Source of the DNA: CAWDYA01 sp963806495
Lineage (GTDB): Bacteria; Acidobacteriota; Polarisedimenticolia; JACPZX01; DASXTC01
Assembly: GCA_963806495.1 (NCBI GenBank)
Contig: CAWDYA010000009.1
Location: forward strand, 124,001 to 188,000
Direction of reading: 5' to 3'
DNA length: 64,000 bases
Under the pieces are notes generated by a model. The model ran no database searches and had not been told where the DNA came from. It worked only from the letters and a program-made list of their open reading frames with translations. The position numbers and the translations under genes were made by a program. Positions 20,493 to 31,084 of this stretch are shown in pieces (position 1 is the first letter of the stretch; every line of letters starts with the position of its first letter).

Positions 20493-23400
20493 CTACGGCC
20501 GGTGCACTTTGACCGGATCGGGAGGCTGCGGCAGCAGGCGGATCTCCTGCGTGCGCAGCAGCTCCATCGCCACCGACACCGCCTTCTCCAGCTGCGGGTC
20601 GTGGCCGGCCGCGACGATCGCTGGCGTCTGCTCCACCTCCACGTCGGGCGCCACCCCTTCGTTCTCGACGGCCCACTTGCCGCTCAGATCGTAGAAGCCG
20701 CCGCGCGGCGCGGTGATGAGCCCGCCGTCCACCAGCGGCGGGACGTCCCAGATGCCGACCAGCCCGCCCCAGGTGCGCGTGCCGACCAGCGGCCCGATCT
20801 TCTTCAGGCGGAACATGTACGGGAGCATGTCGCCGCCCGACCCGGCCATCTCGTTGATGATCATGACCTTCGGGCCCCAGATGCCGGCGTTGGGTGCGGT
20901 GAACGGCTGGTGGTCGCCGATCGCGTTGTTGAAGTACCCCATCAGGGTGCGCGACATCAGATCGACCATGTAGTCGGCGATGTAGCCGCCCTGGTTGAAT
21001 CGTTCGTCGACGATCGCACCCTTGCGGTCCTGCTGGGCGAAGTAGTACCGGTTGAACGAGTCGTAGCCGCCTTCACCGGTGTTGGGCAGCCAGACATAGG
21101 CGAGCTTGCCGCCCGACAGCTCGTCCACCCTCCGGCGGTTCGACTCGATCCAGTCGCGTCTCCGCAGGCCGGCCTCGCTCGGCACCGGCATGACGGTGAC
21201 GTCGCGCGAGCCGTCCTCCTTCGGCGAGCCGCTCAGGGTCAGGACGGTCTGCCGGCCGGCCGTCTCGTCGAACAGGCTGTACGGGTTCGTCGGCGCCTTC
21301 AGCTCGACGCCGTTCACCGCGAGGATGTAGTCGCCCACCTTCGCGTCGATGCCCGGGCCGCTCAGCGGCGCGCTGAGATCGGGGTTCCAGCTCTCGGCCG
21401 TGTAGATGCGCGCGATACGGTAGCGGCCGTCGGCCACCTCGAGATCCGCGCCGAGGAGACCCACCGGCACCTTCTGGACCTCGGGCTCGTCGCCGCCGAA
21501 CACGAACGAGTGCCCGACCGAGGTCTCGCCACCGAGGATGTCCAGGATGTAGGTGAGATCGTCGCGATGACGCACCCAGTCCACCCAGGGGCCATAGGTC
21601 CGTTCGATCCAGTCGAGGTCGAGCCCGTGCACGTTGCGCACGTAGAAGTAGTCGCGCTGGAAGCGCACCGCCTCGTGGAAGATCTGCTGCCACTCCGCCC
21701 GCGGGTCGATCCGGCTCTTCACGTCCGACAGGTCGAGCGCGCCGTCACCCGGCTTGGGCTGCCCGGAGGCGTCCACGATCCCCCACCCCCCGTCCGAGCC
21801 GTACAGCAGCTTCTTGCCGTCCGCCGAGAGCGCGAACTGATCCAGCCCGTCCATCACCTCCACCGGGTCGTCGTCCTTGGTGACGTCGTACCGATGCAGC
21901 GTGAAGCCGTCCTCGTTCGGGACCACCTCCGAATAGAAGATCACGCCGGGCGCTCCGGCGCGCAGGCTGGTGTAGGCGCGCGCCGGCAGATCGAGCGCGA
22001 CGATCCTCCGGCTCAGACCCTCGAAATCGATCTCCACATCGGGAGGCGGCGCGGCCTCCGCTTCATCATCCTCGTCGTCGTCCTTCCTGCCGTGATCCTC
22101 GTCCCCGGGCTCGTCCGCCTCGGGGCCGGGCTCCTCGTCGCTCTTCGGCTCCAGGGGCGACGGCTCGTCGGCCGGAAGCACCGCCACGTAGATCGATTGG
22201 GTGAGCGGGCGGCCGATCGAGCTCATGTCGAGCCAGCCGACATTGAGACCGTAATCCGTGGAGGAGAGGAAGTAGAGGTACTTGCCTCCCTTGTCCCAGG
22301 CCGGCGCCATGCTGTCGGACATCCGGTCGGTGATCTGGTGCCGCTCCCCGGTCTCGAGCGAATAGACCCAGATCGTGTTGTACTGGTTGGTGAGCCGCTT
22401 CGCGTACGCGATCCACTTCGAGTCGGGCGACCACTCCGGGTAGATGGTCCGCAGCGGGTGGGTGAACCCCTCGTTGTCTATCCGGTCGACCCTCCCCGAT
22501 CCGACATCCATCACCCACAGGGTGCGGTCGGCGTCGGCGAAGGCGAGATGCGCCGAGTCGGGCGACCAGGCCGGCGTGTAGTAGAAGGTCGGGTGCTTCA
22601 GGGGAAACACCTTGCGGTGCTCGCCCATCTGGTCGGCGATGACGACCTGGTACTCGCCTCCCTCGTCCGAGAACCAGGCGATCCGCGTGCCGTCGGGTGA
22701 CCACGCGGGGGCGCGGTCGGCGGCGCCGGACGAGCGGGTGAGGTTCCTCGCATCCCCGTTCTCCGCCGGCACGGTGAACACGTCGCCGCGCGCCTCGAAC
22801 AGCGCCCTCACGCCGGTGGGCGAGAGCGACCCTTCGGTGAGCTGCTTGCCGACGTCCTTCCAGTGGGGCCGCGCCCAGGGGAAGTCCCCGCGTACCACGA
22901 TCGGCACTTCTCGGTCGTCGCCGGTTGCCGGGTCGAGCAGATGGATCCTGCCGCCCATCTCGTATACGAGCCGCCCCCCGCCCGACTCGAGGTTCTTGGC
23001 GTCGAACAGCGTCGAGTGGGTGAGCTGGCGGAGCTGCCGCGAAGCGGTGTCGTAGGCGTAGACATTGGAGACATGGTCCCGATCGGACAGGAAGCAGATC
23101 GTGTCGCCGACCCAGACCGGATAGGTGTCATTGGAGCCGTCCCACGGCAGTTTCGCCAGCGACAGATCGGCCAGATCGACCAGCCAGATCGGATGGTTCT
23201 GGCCGCCGCGGTAGTTGCGGAACTCGGTTTCCCAGCGGGCCACGGGCTCGTACGCGACGCGTTTCCCATCGGGAGATATCTGCCCGCGCCACGCGCGGGG
23301 CAGCGGCATCGGCTCCGGGAAACCGCCCTCGGTCCCGATGGTCCAGAACTTCGGGTTCGGGATCGGCGCCCCGGTCCGGCCCGAGGCGAACACCACCCGG

Positions 23401-23765
23401 CCGTCCGGCGTCCAGCCCCGCACGTAATCCGGATCGGGGTGCCAGGTGAGCCGGCGCGGCTCGCCGCCCTCGGCGGGCACCAGATACACGTCGGTGTTGC
23501 CGTCATAGCTGCCGGTGAAGGCCACCATCGTGCCGTCCGGCGAGAAACGCGGGTCGAACTCGACGCCGGGGAAGCTGGTCAGACGGCGCGCCTCACCCCC
23601 CTCCCGCCCCACGATCCAGAGATCGCTGCCATAGGCGAACACGATGCTGGCGGCGCTCACGTCGGGCTGCCTGACGAGCCGGGTCGGCTCGTCGGCTGAA
23701 ACGGCGAGGGGGACGTGAAGAAGAAAGAAGGCGGCGACGGCGGTGATACGAACGAGGCGGCTCAT
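20493..23765 (-). CDS. Tricorn-like S41 family protease
   Basis: 1090 residues with a signal peptide (MSRLVRITAVAAFFLLHVPLAVSA). Residues about 25-330 and 350-600 form WD40/PD40-type propellers with repeated FSPDGTMVAF, WSPDGTRIAW and WSPDSKWIAY motifs. An acidic linker (about residues 565-600) precedes the core. A PDZ-like domain and the C-terminal S41 catalytic domain contain NEMAGSGGDMLPYMF, where the Ser near residue 970 is the expected nucleophile. Tricorn proteases degrade peptides, and secreted acidobacterial forms are common. The start is the ATG at 23765; an earlier in-frame start at 23858 lacks a signal-peptide layout. Confidence 0.88.
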   Translation of the reverse strand: MSRLVRITAVAAFFLLHVPLAVSADEPTRLVRQPDVSAASIVFAYGSDLWIVGREGGEARRLTSFPGVEFDPRFSPDGTMVAFTGSYDGNTDVYLVPAEGGEPRRLTWHPDPDYVRGWTPDGRVVFASGRTGAPIPNPKFWTIGTEGGFPEPMPLPRAWRGQISPDGKRVAYEPVARWETEFRNYRGGQNHPIWLVDLADLSLAKLPWDGSNDTYPVWVGDTICFLSDRDHVSNVYAYDTASRQLRQLTHSTLFDAKNLESGGGRLVYEMGGRIHLLDPATGDDREVPIVVRGDFPWARPHWKDVGKQLTEGSLSPTGVRALFEARGDVFTVPAENGDARNLTRSSGAADRAPAWSPDGTRIAWFSDEGGEYQVVIADQMGEHRKVFPLKHPTFYYTPAWSPDSAHLAFADADRTLWVMDVGSGRVDRIDNEGFTHPLRTIYPEWSPDSKWIAYAKRLTNQYNTIWVYSLETGERHQITDRMSDSMAPAWDKGGKYLYFLSSTDYGLNVGWLDMSSIGRPLTQSIYVAVLPADEPSPLEPKSDEEPGPEADEPGDEDHGRKDDDEDDEAEAAPPPDVEIDFEGLSRRIVALDLPARAYTSLRAGAPGVIFYSEVVPNEDGFTLHRYDVTKDDDPVEVMDGLDQFALSADGKKLLYGSDGGWGIVDASGQPKPGDGALDLSDVKSRIDPRAEWQQIFHEAVRFQRDYFYVRNVHGLDLDWIERTYGPWVDWVRHRDDLTYILDILGGETSVGHSFVFGGDEPEVQKVPVGLLGADLEVADGRYRIARIYTAESWNPDLSAPLSGPGIDAKVGDYILAVNGVELKAPTNPYSLFDETAGRQTVLTLSGSPKEDGSRDVTVMPVPSEAGLRRRDWIESNRRRVDELSGGKLAYVWLPNTGEGGYDSFNRYYFAQQDRKGAIVDERFNQGGYIADYMVDLMSRTLMGYFNNAIGDHQPFTAPNAGIWGPKVMIINEMAGSGGDMLPYMFRLKKIGPLVGTRTWGGLVGIWDVPPLVDGGLITAPRGGFYDLSGKWAVENEGVAPDVEVEQTPAIVAAGHDPQLEKAVSVAMELLRTQEIRLLPQPPDPVKVHRP

Positions 23766-23817
23766 GGGTATCCTCACGAGGACGAAGGGCGAACGCGGCT
23801 CGGGGCCGCGGTGCGGA

Positions 23818-26488
23818 TCAAGGCTGCGGCTTGTTGAATTGCGAAACCCAATTCTCAACGACGACGATCCCCTCCGAAGTGTGCTGCCCCTCCACTCCCT
23901 GGCAGACGACGAACCGCTGCTCGTCCGGGGTGAAATCGAAACCGGGGGGCCAGTTGAACATGAGAGGCCAGGCGAGCGGTTGACGAGTGAGGACCACGGT
24001 CGGCTTGCCGAGCCGCGGCGTGGTCGCGCCGCTCACCCCGACCTGGAGGATGTCGTTCTCGAAGGCGAAATAGAGGTGATGGCCATCGCGGCTCCAGCGC
24101 GGCCAGAATCCTCCCTTTACGGACACCTGCCACTTCCCCTCCCCGGACGGAAAGCGTCTCATGTACACCTGCGGCGCACCGGTTTCGTCGGAGACATAGG
24201 CGACGTACTCTCCGCCGGGCGAGACGCGGGCCCCGTATTGCGTACCCGGCTCCTTCGACAGGGGCACCTGCTTGCCGTCGCCCTGCAGGTCCACGTACCA
24301 GAGATCCAGACCCGTGTTCGGATCCTCCATCGAGGCGATAACGTAGCGGCCGTCCGGGCTGACCTCTGGGCCCCAGCCGCGACCGACCTCCTTCCGCTCT
24401 CCTCCGCCGTCGGCCGGCTTCATCCCGATCCCGAAGGGGAAGTTGGCGCCTTCGGTGAAGACGACCTGACCGCCGTCGGGAGTCCAGGTAGCGCCATAGC
24501 GGGCGTCGGCGCCGAAGGTGAGCCTTGTCCGTGTGCCTCGTTCGGCGTCGTGGATCCCGAATCTCGTGTTCCTCGTTCTCGCTCGCTGAGATCGCGACCA
24601 TCCGGCCGTCGGGCGACAGGCTCGGGAATGGCCATTGCTCCTCAGGCTGGCCGATCGTACCGAGCTCCTTGCCGTCCCGGCCGAGCCAGACGATCCGTGT
24701 GCGCCGCGTGGCGACGCCCCGCACGTGAACGAGCGTGCCGTCCGACGACACGCTCGGCAGGTCGCCGTCCGGCGCCACGAGGAAAGGCTCGCCGGTCACC
24801 TCGTGGCGCGACAGCGAGAACGGCAGCGCCCAGATCCCCGGATTGGTCGGCTGCCTCCTGTAGAGGATGTGACCGGTGGGAGAGTAGACCGGGTGCCAGA
24901 TGTCCTGTCCCTCGATCCGCAGCAGGGTCTTGTGCTCTCCGCCCGACAGGAGCGCCAGCGTATCGGGCCGTCCCGCCTTCACGTGAACGACGAACAGCAC
25001 GCCGCTGCCATCGGGCAGGGCCTCGGGATCGTGGAAGTCGGACTCTGTTTCGGTGTCGGCGGTGAGGATTGTCTTGCTGTCGCCACCACGGGCGGGGATC
25101 TGGTACAGGCCGTCGTCGCCACGCGCCAGCGTGATCATCCCGTCGGGGCCCCAGGTCCCGCCGCTTCCACCAGTGAACGCCCCCGGCGCGTCCGCGATCG
25201 CCACGCTCTCGCCCCCGCCGGCCTGCGCTTTCCAGATCTTGCCGCCGGCATACCATGCGATCCAGGCGCTGTCGGGAGACCAGAAGATGAATCCGGGCTC
25301 GCCCGCGACGGGGATCTCCTTGGCCTCGAGCCGGTCCAGCACACGCACCTTGATCGCGTTCTTCTCGACGTAGGCGACCCGCGAGCCGTCGGGTGCGATC
25401 GCCACGAGCCTGCCCTGCACGCCGGACCGGTGCGCCCCGCTGGTGGGCAGCTCGAACCGGCGCAGCGGCGGCACGGCGGGCTTCGGCGACAGGCTCCAGA
25501 CCACGGCGGCGGCCGCCGCGGCGGCAAGGATGGCCACGACCGCCAGCACGGGCCAGCCGGCGCCCCGCCGGGTGGCGGCCGCGCCGGCAGTTGCGGCCCC
25601 CTCGAGCCCGACGCCCGCGGCATCCGGCGCGCCCGAGAGCGTCTCCTCGATCACGAAGCGCGCCTCGCCGATGTCGCGCAGCCGGCGCTTCGGGTCCTTC
25701 TCCAGACACCGCTTGAGCAGACGTCGTATGGAGGCCGGCGTGCCCTGCGGCACCGGCTCCAGGTCCACCGGCGCCATGATGATCGCGGCGAGGATCTCCG
25801 AGACTCCCTCGCCACCGAACGGACGCCTGCCGACCAGCATCTCGTACAGCACGCAGCCGAACGCCCAGATGTCGGCACGCCGGTCGACGTGTTTTCCCTT
25901 GGCCTGCTCCGGGCTCATGTAGGCCGCGGTTCCAAGGATCACGCCGGCGCGCGTCGCGGGGGTGGTGAGGGTTGGCGACATGGAGCCGGTCACCGCGGAG
26001 GCGTCCGGCTCGAACGCCTTGGCGAGGCCGAAGTCGAGCACCTTGGCCCTCCCCTCGGGCGTGATCTGGATGTTGGCCGGCTTGAGATCGCGGTGGACCA
26101 CCCCCTGCTCGTGCGCCGCTTCGAGCGCCTCGGCCACCTGCGCGGCGATCGCCAGCGCCTCGTCCACCGGGAGCGCTCCCTGCTCGAGCCGGTGCGCGAG
26201 GTCGCCGCCGGCCACAAGCTCCATGGCGAGGAAGCGCACGCCTCCCGCCTCGTGGAAACCGTGGATCGTGGCGATGCCGGGATGGTTGAGCGAGGCCAGC
26301 AGCTTCGCCTCGCGCTCGAACCGGGCAAGCCGCTCCGGGTCGGCCGACATGAGCTCGGGCAGCACCTTGATCGCCACCTCGCGATCCAGGGTGGTGTCGA
26401 CCGCCTTCCAGACCACACCCATCCCGCCCTGTCCGATCTGCTCGGTCAGCCGGTAGTGCCCGAGGGTGCTGCCCGGCTCGAGGCTCAT
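23818..26488 (-). CDS. Membrane Ser/Thr protein kinase with TolB-like propeller (one frame break)
   Basis: The N-terminal kinase domain has the glycine loop GQGGMG at 19-24, catalytic K41, HRDLKPAN (D134), DFG (D152) and an APE-like region (GTAAYMSPEQAK). A membrane helix lies near residue 320 (VLAVVAILAAAAAAAVVW). The extracytoplasmic C-terminus is a TolB/PD40 beta-propeller (FWSPDSAWIAW, SLSPDGRMVAI, EVSPDGRYVIA). Around 24555-24558 the frame slips; dropping one base of CGGG restores EIGIHDAERGTRTRLTF. The propeller presumably senses extracellular ligands. The start overlaps the stop of the M1 peptidase gene (ATGA), so they form one operon. Confidence 0.88.
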
Positions 26489-29151
26489 GGCGTGTCCTGG
26501 GCCTGGACGCCCGACGACGCCGGGGAGTAGCCCTCCAGAAAGCTCTTCACCGAGGCGCCCTCACGGTCGCGCAGGCGGGCGCATTCCTCGACCTGATCGG
26601 CCACCCTGTGCAGCGTGGCCGCCGTGCCCGGTTTGTCGTGCCCGGGATCGGAGAAGAACTTCTTCGCCGCCGCGAGGCGATCCCGATCGCAGCCGGACGC
26701 GGCGAAGGGCATGAACCCGGCGAACTCGGCGGGCAGCCGCCCGACGATGTCGTCGTAGTTGTCCGTCACGAACCGGTACCCTCGTTCGCGGCCGGCCGCC
26801 GTGCGGTTCATCCCGCCCATGATCTGGAAGATCTCACGGGGCCTGAGAGACCCGCTGAGGGAGAAGGCCAGAACCTTGTCCATCACCGCGGGGTCGCGGA
26901 AGGTGCCGCACGCGGAGATGAGCCGTGAGCGCTCGTCCGGCGTGCGCGCCTCCTCGATCCGCTTGCGATACTCGTCGAACAGCTTCTCGTCGCCCCGGAC
27001 CGCCGCGAGCTGCAGGGCGACACCCGCCATCGCCGGGTCGATCGAGCCGGGATCGGCCATGTAGCGACGCGCCAGTCCGGCTCCGTACTCGAGGATACGC
27101 GGGTCGTTTCCTTCCACGCCGAGCGCCGAGACGAGCTGGGGACGCAGCAGGGAGACCGCCTCGGCCTCGCCGGGCCGTCTCTCCAGACCGAAGCGCTCCA
27201 GCGCGGGGCCGAGCGTCGACCGGATGTAACGGGCGAACGCGTCGTCCATCGTCTCCGGGACCAGATCCTGTCTCACGCCGGTGATTGCCGAGACGACCGA
27301 TGACACCACCTGCGGCTCGGGGTCGCCGGCGAGACGGCCGAGCGCGTCGAGATAGACGTCGCCGTGCATCGTCCCCGCGGTGAGCAGCGCCGACAGGTTG
27401 CCGATCAGGGCGATCCGCTCGCGCGGGTCGAGGCTCCGGGTGGCGTCGGTGGCCATTGCCTGCAACATCGACTCGGGCACGCTCCACCGGTAGTAACCCC
27501 GCCCGTCCGCGTCCGGCATCACCCACACCGGCGTGACACCCTCGGGCAGATCGATGGAACCCTGCCTGCCGGAGAGCAGCATCGAGGCGGTGCGGATCGT
27601 GTGCCCGTCGGAGTACTTCAGCGTCACCGGGATCTGCCACAGCTCGCCGGGCGCCTCGGCTCCCGCTCCGAGGTACCGTGTCTGGCTCAGCATCAGCCGG
27701 CCGTCCCCGGCCGCCACCGTCACGAGGGGAAGACCCGGCTGTTCGAGGAAGGTGGCCATTGCCGCGCTGAGCTTGACGTCGAGGCCCGAGGCCTTCGACA
27801 GCGCGCTCCACAGATCCGACGCGCGGGCGCTGCCGAAGGCGTTGCTCTCGACATAGTCGAGCACGCCCTTGCGGAAGGTCGCCTCCCCCACCCAGCGCTC
27901 GAACATCCCCAGCACCGCCTTGCCCTTGTCGTAGGCGAGGCCCACGCCCTCCAGCTTGTTGGAGTCCGCCTTGATTTCGCGGCGGATCGGCTCGGACGAC
28001 GGGCGCGCGTCGCCCTTCATCGTCTGCTGTATCGACTGCAGCTCCGTCAGCTCCAGGTTGAACTCGGGATGGACCTGCTGCGTGATCTTGTCGCCCATCC
28101 AGTCGGCGAACGACTCGTTGAGCCACAGGTCGTCCCACCACTCCAGGGTCACCAGGTCGCCGAACCACATGTGCGCCATCTCGTGCGCGGTCACCCGCGC
28201 CAGCGTGCGCTTCGCCGCCACGCTCGCGCTCTGCGGATCCACCAGCAGGAGCGGCTCGGCGAAGGTGATCGCGCCCGGGTTCTCCATCGCGCCGGGCCAG
28301 AAGTCCGGCACCGCGATCAGGTCGAGCTTCTCGTACGGGTATTTCCGGTCGAAGTATTTCTCCAGCGCGGCCAGGAGCGGAGGGGCCATCGTCGCCGCAG
28401 TGCCCGCGAGCCCCGCCCGCCCCTTCACGGTGATCACCCGGCCAGGGACGCTCATGCCGGAAATCGGGACGGTGTCGAGCGGGCCGGTCGCGATCGCCAG
28501 CAGGTACGAGGGAAGTGGCTTCGTCCTCGCGAACACCACCGTTTTGCGGCCGCCCTCGACCTTCTCCTTCTCGATCGGGGTGTTGCTCACCGCCAGGTGC
28601 GCCGCGGGCACCTCGACCGTGACCTGATAAGGGATCTTGAAGGCCGGCTCGTCGAAGCAGGGGAACGCCTCACGCGCGTCGTCCGACTCGAACTGCGTGA
28701 AGACATAGCCGCGGCCGTCCTGCTCCATCCGGTACAGGCCGACGGCGCGCGTGCCGAAGTCGTTGGCGAACTCGATGGCCAGCGTCCAGTCGCCGGGCGT
28801 GAGCGGCTCGGGGACCGTGGCGGTCACCAGGCCAATCGGGCCGGTCTCCCAGGTCGGGGTTACCGTCCGGCCTTCGCCGCTGAGCGTCATCGAGTTCAGG
28901 TCCATCTCCTGCGCATGGAAGCGGAAAGTCGTCACCGGCCGCTCGACACGCAGCTCGATCCGGACGGAGCCTGTGTAGTCGGTCCGGTCGGCATCGAGCT
29001 TCAGGTGAATCGATTCGAACGTGGGTGTCACCGCGTCGCCGAGGCGCAGAGGGTCGACGACGCCGGGTGCCGCGAGGGCGGCGGTGACGGCGAGCGCCGG
29101 AATCAGCGCGAACAGGAACGCCCGGCCGTGATGGAACCGCCGTGTCCTCAT
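26485..29151 (-). CDS. M1 family metallo-aminopeptidase
   Basis: 888 residues with a signal peptide (RAFLFALIPALAVTAALAAPG). The exopeptidase motif GAMEN is near residue 288. The zinc site HEMAHMWFGDLVTLEWWDDLWLNESFA (HExxH-x18-E) starts near residue 322. A helical ERAP1-like C-terminal domain follows (about 560-888). It cleaves N-terminal residues from peptides in the periplasm or outside the cell. The start is the ATG at 29151. It leads an operon with the kinase and, further on, the tricorn-like protease, suggesting a peptide-utilisation unit. Confidence 0.92.
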   Translation of the reverse strand: MRTRRFHHGRAFLFALIPALAVTAALAAPGVVDPLRLGDAVTPTFESIHLKLDADRTDYTGSVRIELRVERPVTTFRFHAQEMDLNSMTLSGEGRTVTPTWETGPIGLVTATVPEPLTPGDWTLAIEFANDFGTRAVGLYRMEQDGRGYVFTQFESDDAREAFPCFDEPAFKIPYQVTVEVPAAHLAVSNTPIEKEKVEGGRKTVVFARTKPLPSYLLAIATGPLDTVPISGMSVPGRVITVKGRAGLAGTAATMAPPLLAALEKYFDRKYPYEKLDLIAVPDFWPGAMENPGAITFAEPLLLVDPQSASVAAKRTLARVTAHEMAHMWFGDLVTLEWWDDLWLNESFADWMGDKITQQVHPEFNLELTELQSIQQTMKGDARPSSEPIRREIKADSNKLEGVGLAYDKGKAVLGMFERWVGEATFRKGVLDYVESNAFGSARASDLWSALSKASGLDVKLSAAMATFLEQPGLPLVTVAAGDGRLMLSQTRYLGAGAEAPGELWQIPVTLKYSDGHTIRTASMLLSGRQGSIDLPEGVTPVWVMPDADGRGYYRWSVPESMLQAMATDATRSLDPRERIALIGNLSALLTAGTMHGDVYLDALGRLAGDPEPQVVSSVVSAITGVRQDLVPETMDDAFARYIRSTLGPALERFGLERRPGEAEAVSLLRPQLVSALGVEGNDPRILEYGAGLARRYMADPGSIDPAMAGVALQLAAVRGDEKLFDEYRKRIEEARTPDERSRLISACGTFRDPAVMDKVLAFSLSGSLRPREIFQIMGGMNRTAAGRERGYRFVTDNYDDIVGRLPAEFAGFMPFAASGCDRDRLAAAKKFFSDPGHDKPGTAATLHRVADQVEECARLRDREGASVKSFLEGYSPASSGVQAQDTP

Positions 29152-29254
29152 GATGATGTCTCCTCCCCGGAAATTCGGAAATGAGGCTCGATTCTGCCAT
29201 ACGCAGCGGTTCGAGGGAACCCCGTCGCGGACGTGGGATGTACAATACGGCACC

Positions 29255-29707
29255 ATGCAGCCGACGTTCCCATCCGTCCTCACCACCCTCGCCGCGGCGC
29301 TGATCGGGCTGGCGGCCGCGCCTGCGGGCCGTGGCCGGCCCGCGCCCGCCGAGCGGAATCTCGAGGTGATACTCACCCCCTCCGCCGCGATCGCCGCCAC
29401 CGGCGAGCCGATCGGCATGACGCTGTCGGTCACCAGCCGGGCGAGAAAGCCCGTCGACCTGCGATTCCGCTCGGGTCAGCGCTACGACTTCACCATCCGG
29501 GACGGGAACGGCAAGGTGGTCTGGCGCTGGTCGGACGGACGGGTGTTCACCCAGGCGCTCGGCCGGGAGACGATCGAGCCGGGGACCACGCTGGCATGGA
29601 AGGAGACATTTTCGGGAACGCTCGATCCGGGCCTCTACAGGCTCACCGGCTCGATACCCGCGGCCGGGCTGGATCTGACGGCGACCGCGCGGATCGAGGT
29701 GAAGTGA
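29255..29707 (+). CDS. Secreted BsuPI-domain protein
   Basis: 150 residues. A signal-type N-terminus (VLTTLAAALIGLAAAPAG) is followed by one beta-sandwich domain. The motif FRSGQRYDFTIRDGNGKVVWRWSDGRVF matches the intracellular proteinase inhibitor (BsuPI) family. Proximity to three secreted or membrane peptidase genes makes protease inhibition or binding plausible, but this is inference. Divergent from the M1 aminopeptidase gene across about 100 nt. Confidence 0.8.
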   Translation: MQPTFPSVLTTLAAALIGLAAAPAGRGRPAPAERNLEVILTPSAAIAATGEPIGMTLSVTSRARKPVDLRFRSGQRYDFTIRDGNGKVVWRWSDGRVFTQALGRETIEPGTTLAWKETFSGTLDPGLYRLTGSIPAAGLDLTATARIEVK

Positions 29708-29717
29708 TGCGGCCCGG

Positions 29718-30728
29718 TCAGCCTCCGATCTGGTACATCTCGACCTTGCCGCCGGATCCCGAGGCATGTGACGCGGCCCGATCCTCCGAGTACCGGTCGT
29801 CACGCCGGCGCCAGGTGTCGCCGATCAGATCGGCCAGCTCCGGGTCGGTGGCCCCGCCGCGCATCGGCGTCTTCAGATCGAGCCCCTCGGTCGCGAACAG
29901 GCAGGTGTAGAGCTTCCCCTCGGTGGATAGTCGCGCGCGCGTGCAGTCGCCGCAGAACGGCCGGGTGACGGAGGCGATCATTCCGATCTCCCCGCTGCCG
30001 TCGATGTACCGGTACCGCAGGGCCACCTCACCCGGATAGTTGGCTTCGACCGGCTCGAGGGGGAAGACGTCGTTGATCCGCGATACGATCTCGTCGGCCG
30101 GCACGACATTCTCCTCGCGCCAGCCGTTCACGTTGCCCACGTCCATGTATTCGATGAACCGGAGGATGTGCCCCGTTCCCTTGAAACGGCGCGCCAGCTC
30201 GACGAGGGTTTCTTCGTTGACGCCCTTCATGACGACGGCGTTGATCTTGATCGGCAGGAGGCCGGCCATCTCCGCGGCCATGATCCCGTCGAGGACGCGG
30301 TCGGGCCCGTAGTCACGCCCGTTCATGCGCCGGAAGACCGCCTCGTCGAGGCTGTCGAGACTGACCGTGACCCGTCTCAGCCCGGCCTGCTTGAGCGGCA
30401 GCGCGTGACGCGGGAGGAGATACCCGTTGGTGGTGAGAGCGAGGTCCTCCAGCTCGGGGATGGCCGCGAGCCGTGAGACGAGCCCGGGCAACCCCTCCCT
30501 CAGCAGCGGCTCGCCGCCGGTCAGGCGGATCTTGCGGGCGCCCATCCCGGCCATCAGGCGCGCGAGACGGGTGATCTCCTCGAAGGTGAGGATCTCCGCC
30601 CGGGGCAGGAACCGGTACCGCTCGCCGTAGGTCTCGGCCGGCATGCAGTACGGGCACCGGAAGTTGCACCGATCGGTGACCGAAATCCTGAGATCGCGGA
30701 ACGCCCGCCCGTTTGTATCGTGGACCAT
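29718..30728 (-). CDS. moaA: GTP 3',8-cyclase MoaA (molybdenum cofactor biosynthesis)
   Basis: 336 residues. The radical SAM cluster CNFRCPYC is at residues 21-28. The second Fe-S cluster uses FCGDCTRARLSTEGKLYTCLF, and the C-terminus ends in the essential Gly-Gly (MYQIGG). It converts GTP to the cyclic precursor for molybdopterin together with MoaC. No other moa genes are in the window. I use the ATG at 30728, with GAAGG upstream; Met codons at 30740 and 30761 are alternatives. Confidence 0.93.
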   Translation of the reverse strand: MVHDTNGRAFRDLRISVTDRCNFRCPYCMPAETYGERYRFLPRAEILTFEEITRLARLMAGMGARKIRLTGGEPLLREGLPGLVSRLAAIPELEDLALTTNGYLLPRHALPLKQAGLRRVTVSLDSLDEAVFRRMNGRDYGPDRVLDGIMAAEMAGLLPIKINAVVMKGVNEETLVELARRFKGTGHILRFIEYMDVGNVNGWREENVVPADEIVSRINDVFPLEPVEANYPGEVALRYRYIDGSGEIGMIASVTRPFCGDCTRARLSTEGKLYTCLFATEGLDLKTPMRGGATDPELADLIGDTWRRRDDRYSEDRAASHASGSGGKVEMYQIGG

Positions 30729-30782
30729 GTCGCGCACCATCCTTCGGCGGAAGGATAGCATCGCGCCGGCGCCGCGAGCAGG

Positions 30783-30983
30783 CTATTTGACCGCCAGGTT
30801 CCTCGCCCTCGGCCCCTTAGGGTCCGACATGAGGTCGAACGTCACCTCCTGCCCCTGCTCGAGGGCGTCGAACTCGACCTGCCGGCACTCGCTGCGGTGG
30901 AAGAATACCTCCTTGCCTTCATCGGTGCTGATGAAGCCGAATCCCCGGTCCTTCATTACCTTCTTGATCCTGCCCGTTTCCAT
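30783..30983 (-). CDS. Cold-shock-domain protein (Csp family)
   Basis: 66 residues, one cold-shock domain. RNP-1-like DRGFGFIS and RNP-2-like EVFFHRSEC are visible. It starts METGRIKKVMKD after a strong GGAGGAGGCAG site, so I use the ATG at 30983. Such proteins bind single-stranded RNA or DNA and act as RNA chaperones. The RNP-2 His and Phe residues are present. Monocistronic, downstream of moaA's divergent spacer. Confidence 0.9.
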   Translation of the reverse strand: METGRIKKVMKDRGFGFISTDEGKEVFFHRSECRQVEFDALEQGQEVTFDLMSDPKGPRARNLAVK

Positions 30984-31084
30984 GTCGCCTGCCTCCTCCC
31001 ATACTGGCACAATGGACATCAGACCACAGTTTTATCGCGGTTGTCACGAGAAAATTGCGATAGAGGTATAGGCGGGAGGGCCGA

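Noticed and set aside
20493..22700. Long open frames on the plus strand opposite the tricorn-like protease
   Set aside because: They have no start context and Arg/His/Val-rich low-complexity composition typical of antisense frames in GC-rich DNA; the minus strand shows clear propeller and protease motifs.
27364..29184. 606-codon plus-strand frame opposite the M1 aminopeptidase
   Set aside because: Antisense shadow: the minus strand carries GAMEN and HExxH-x18-E, whereas this frame has no recognisable domain.
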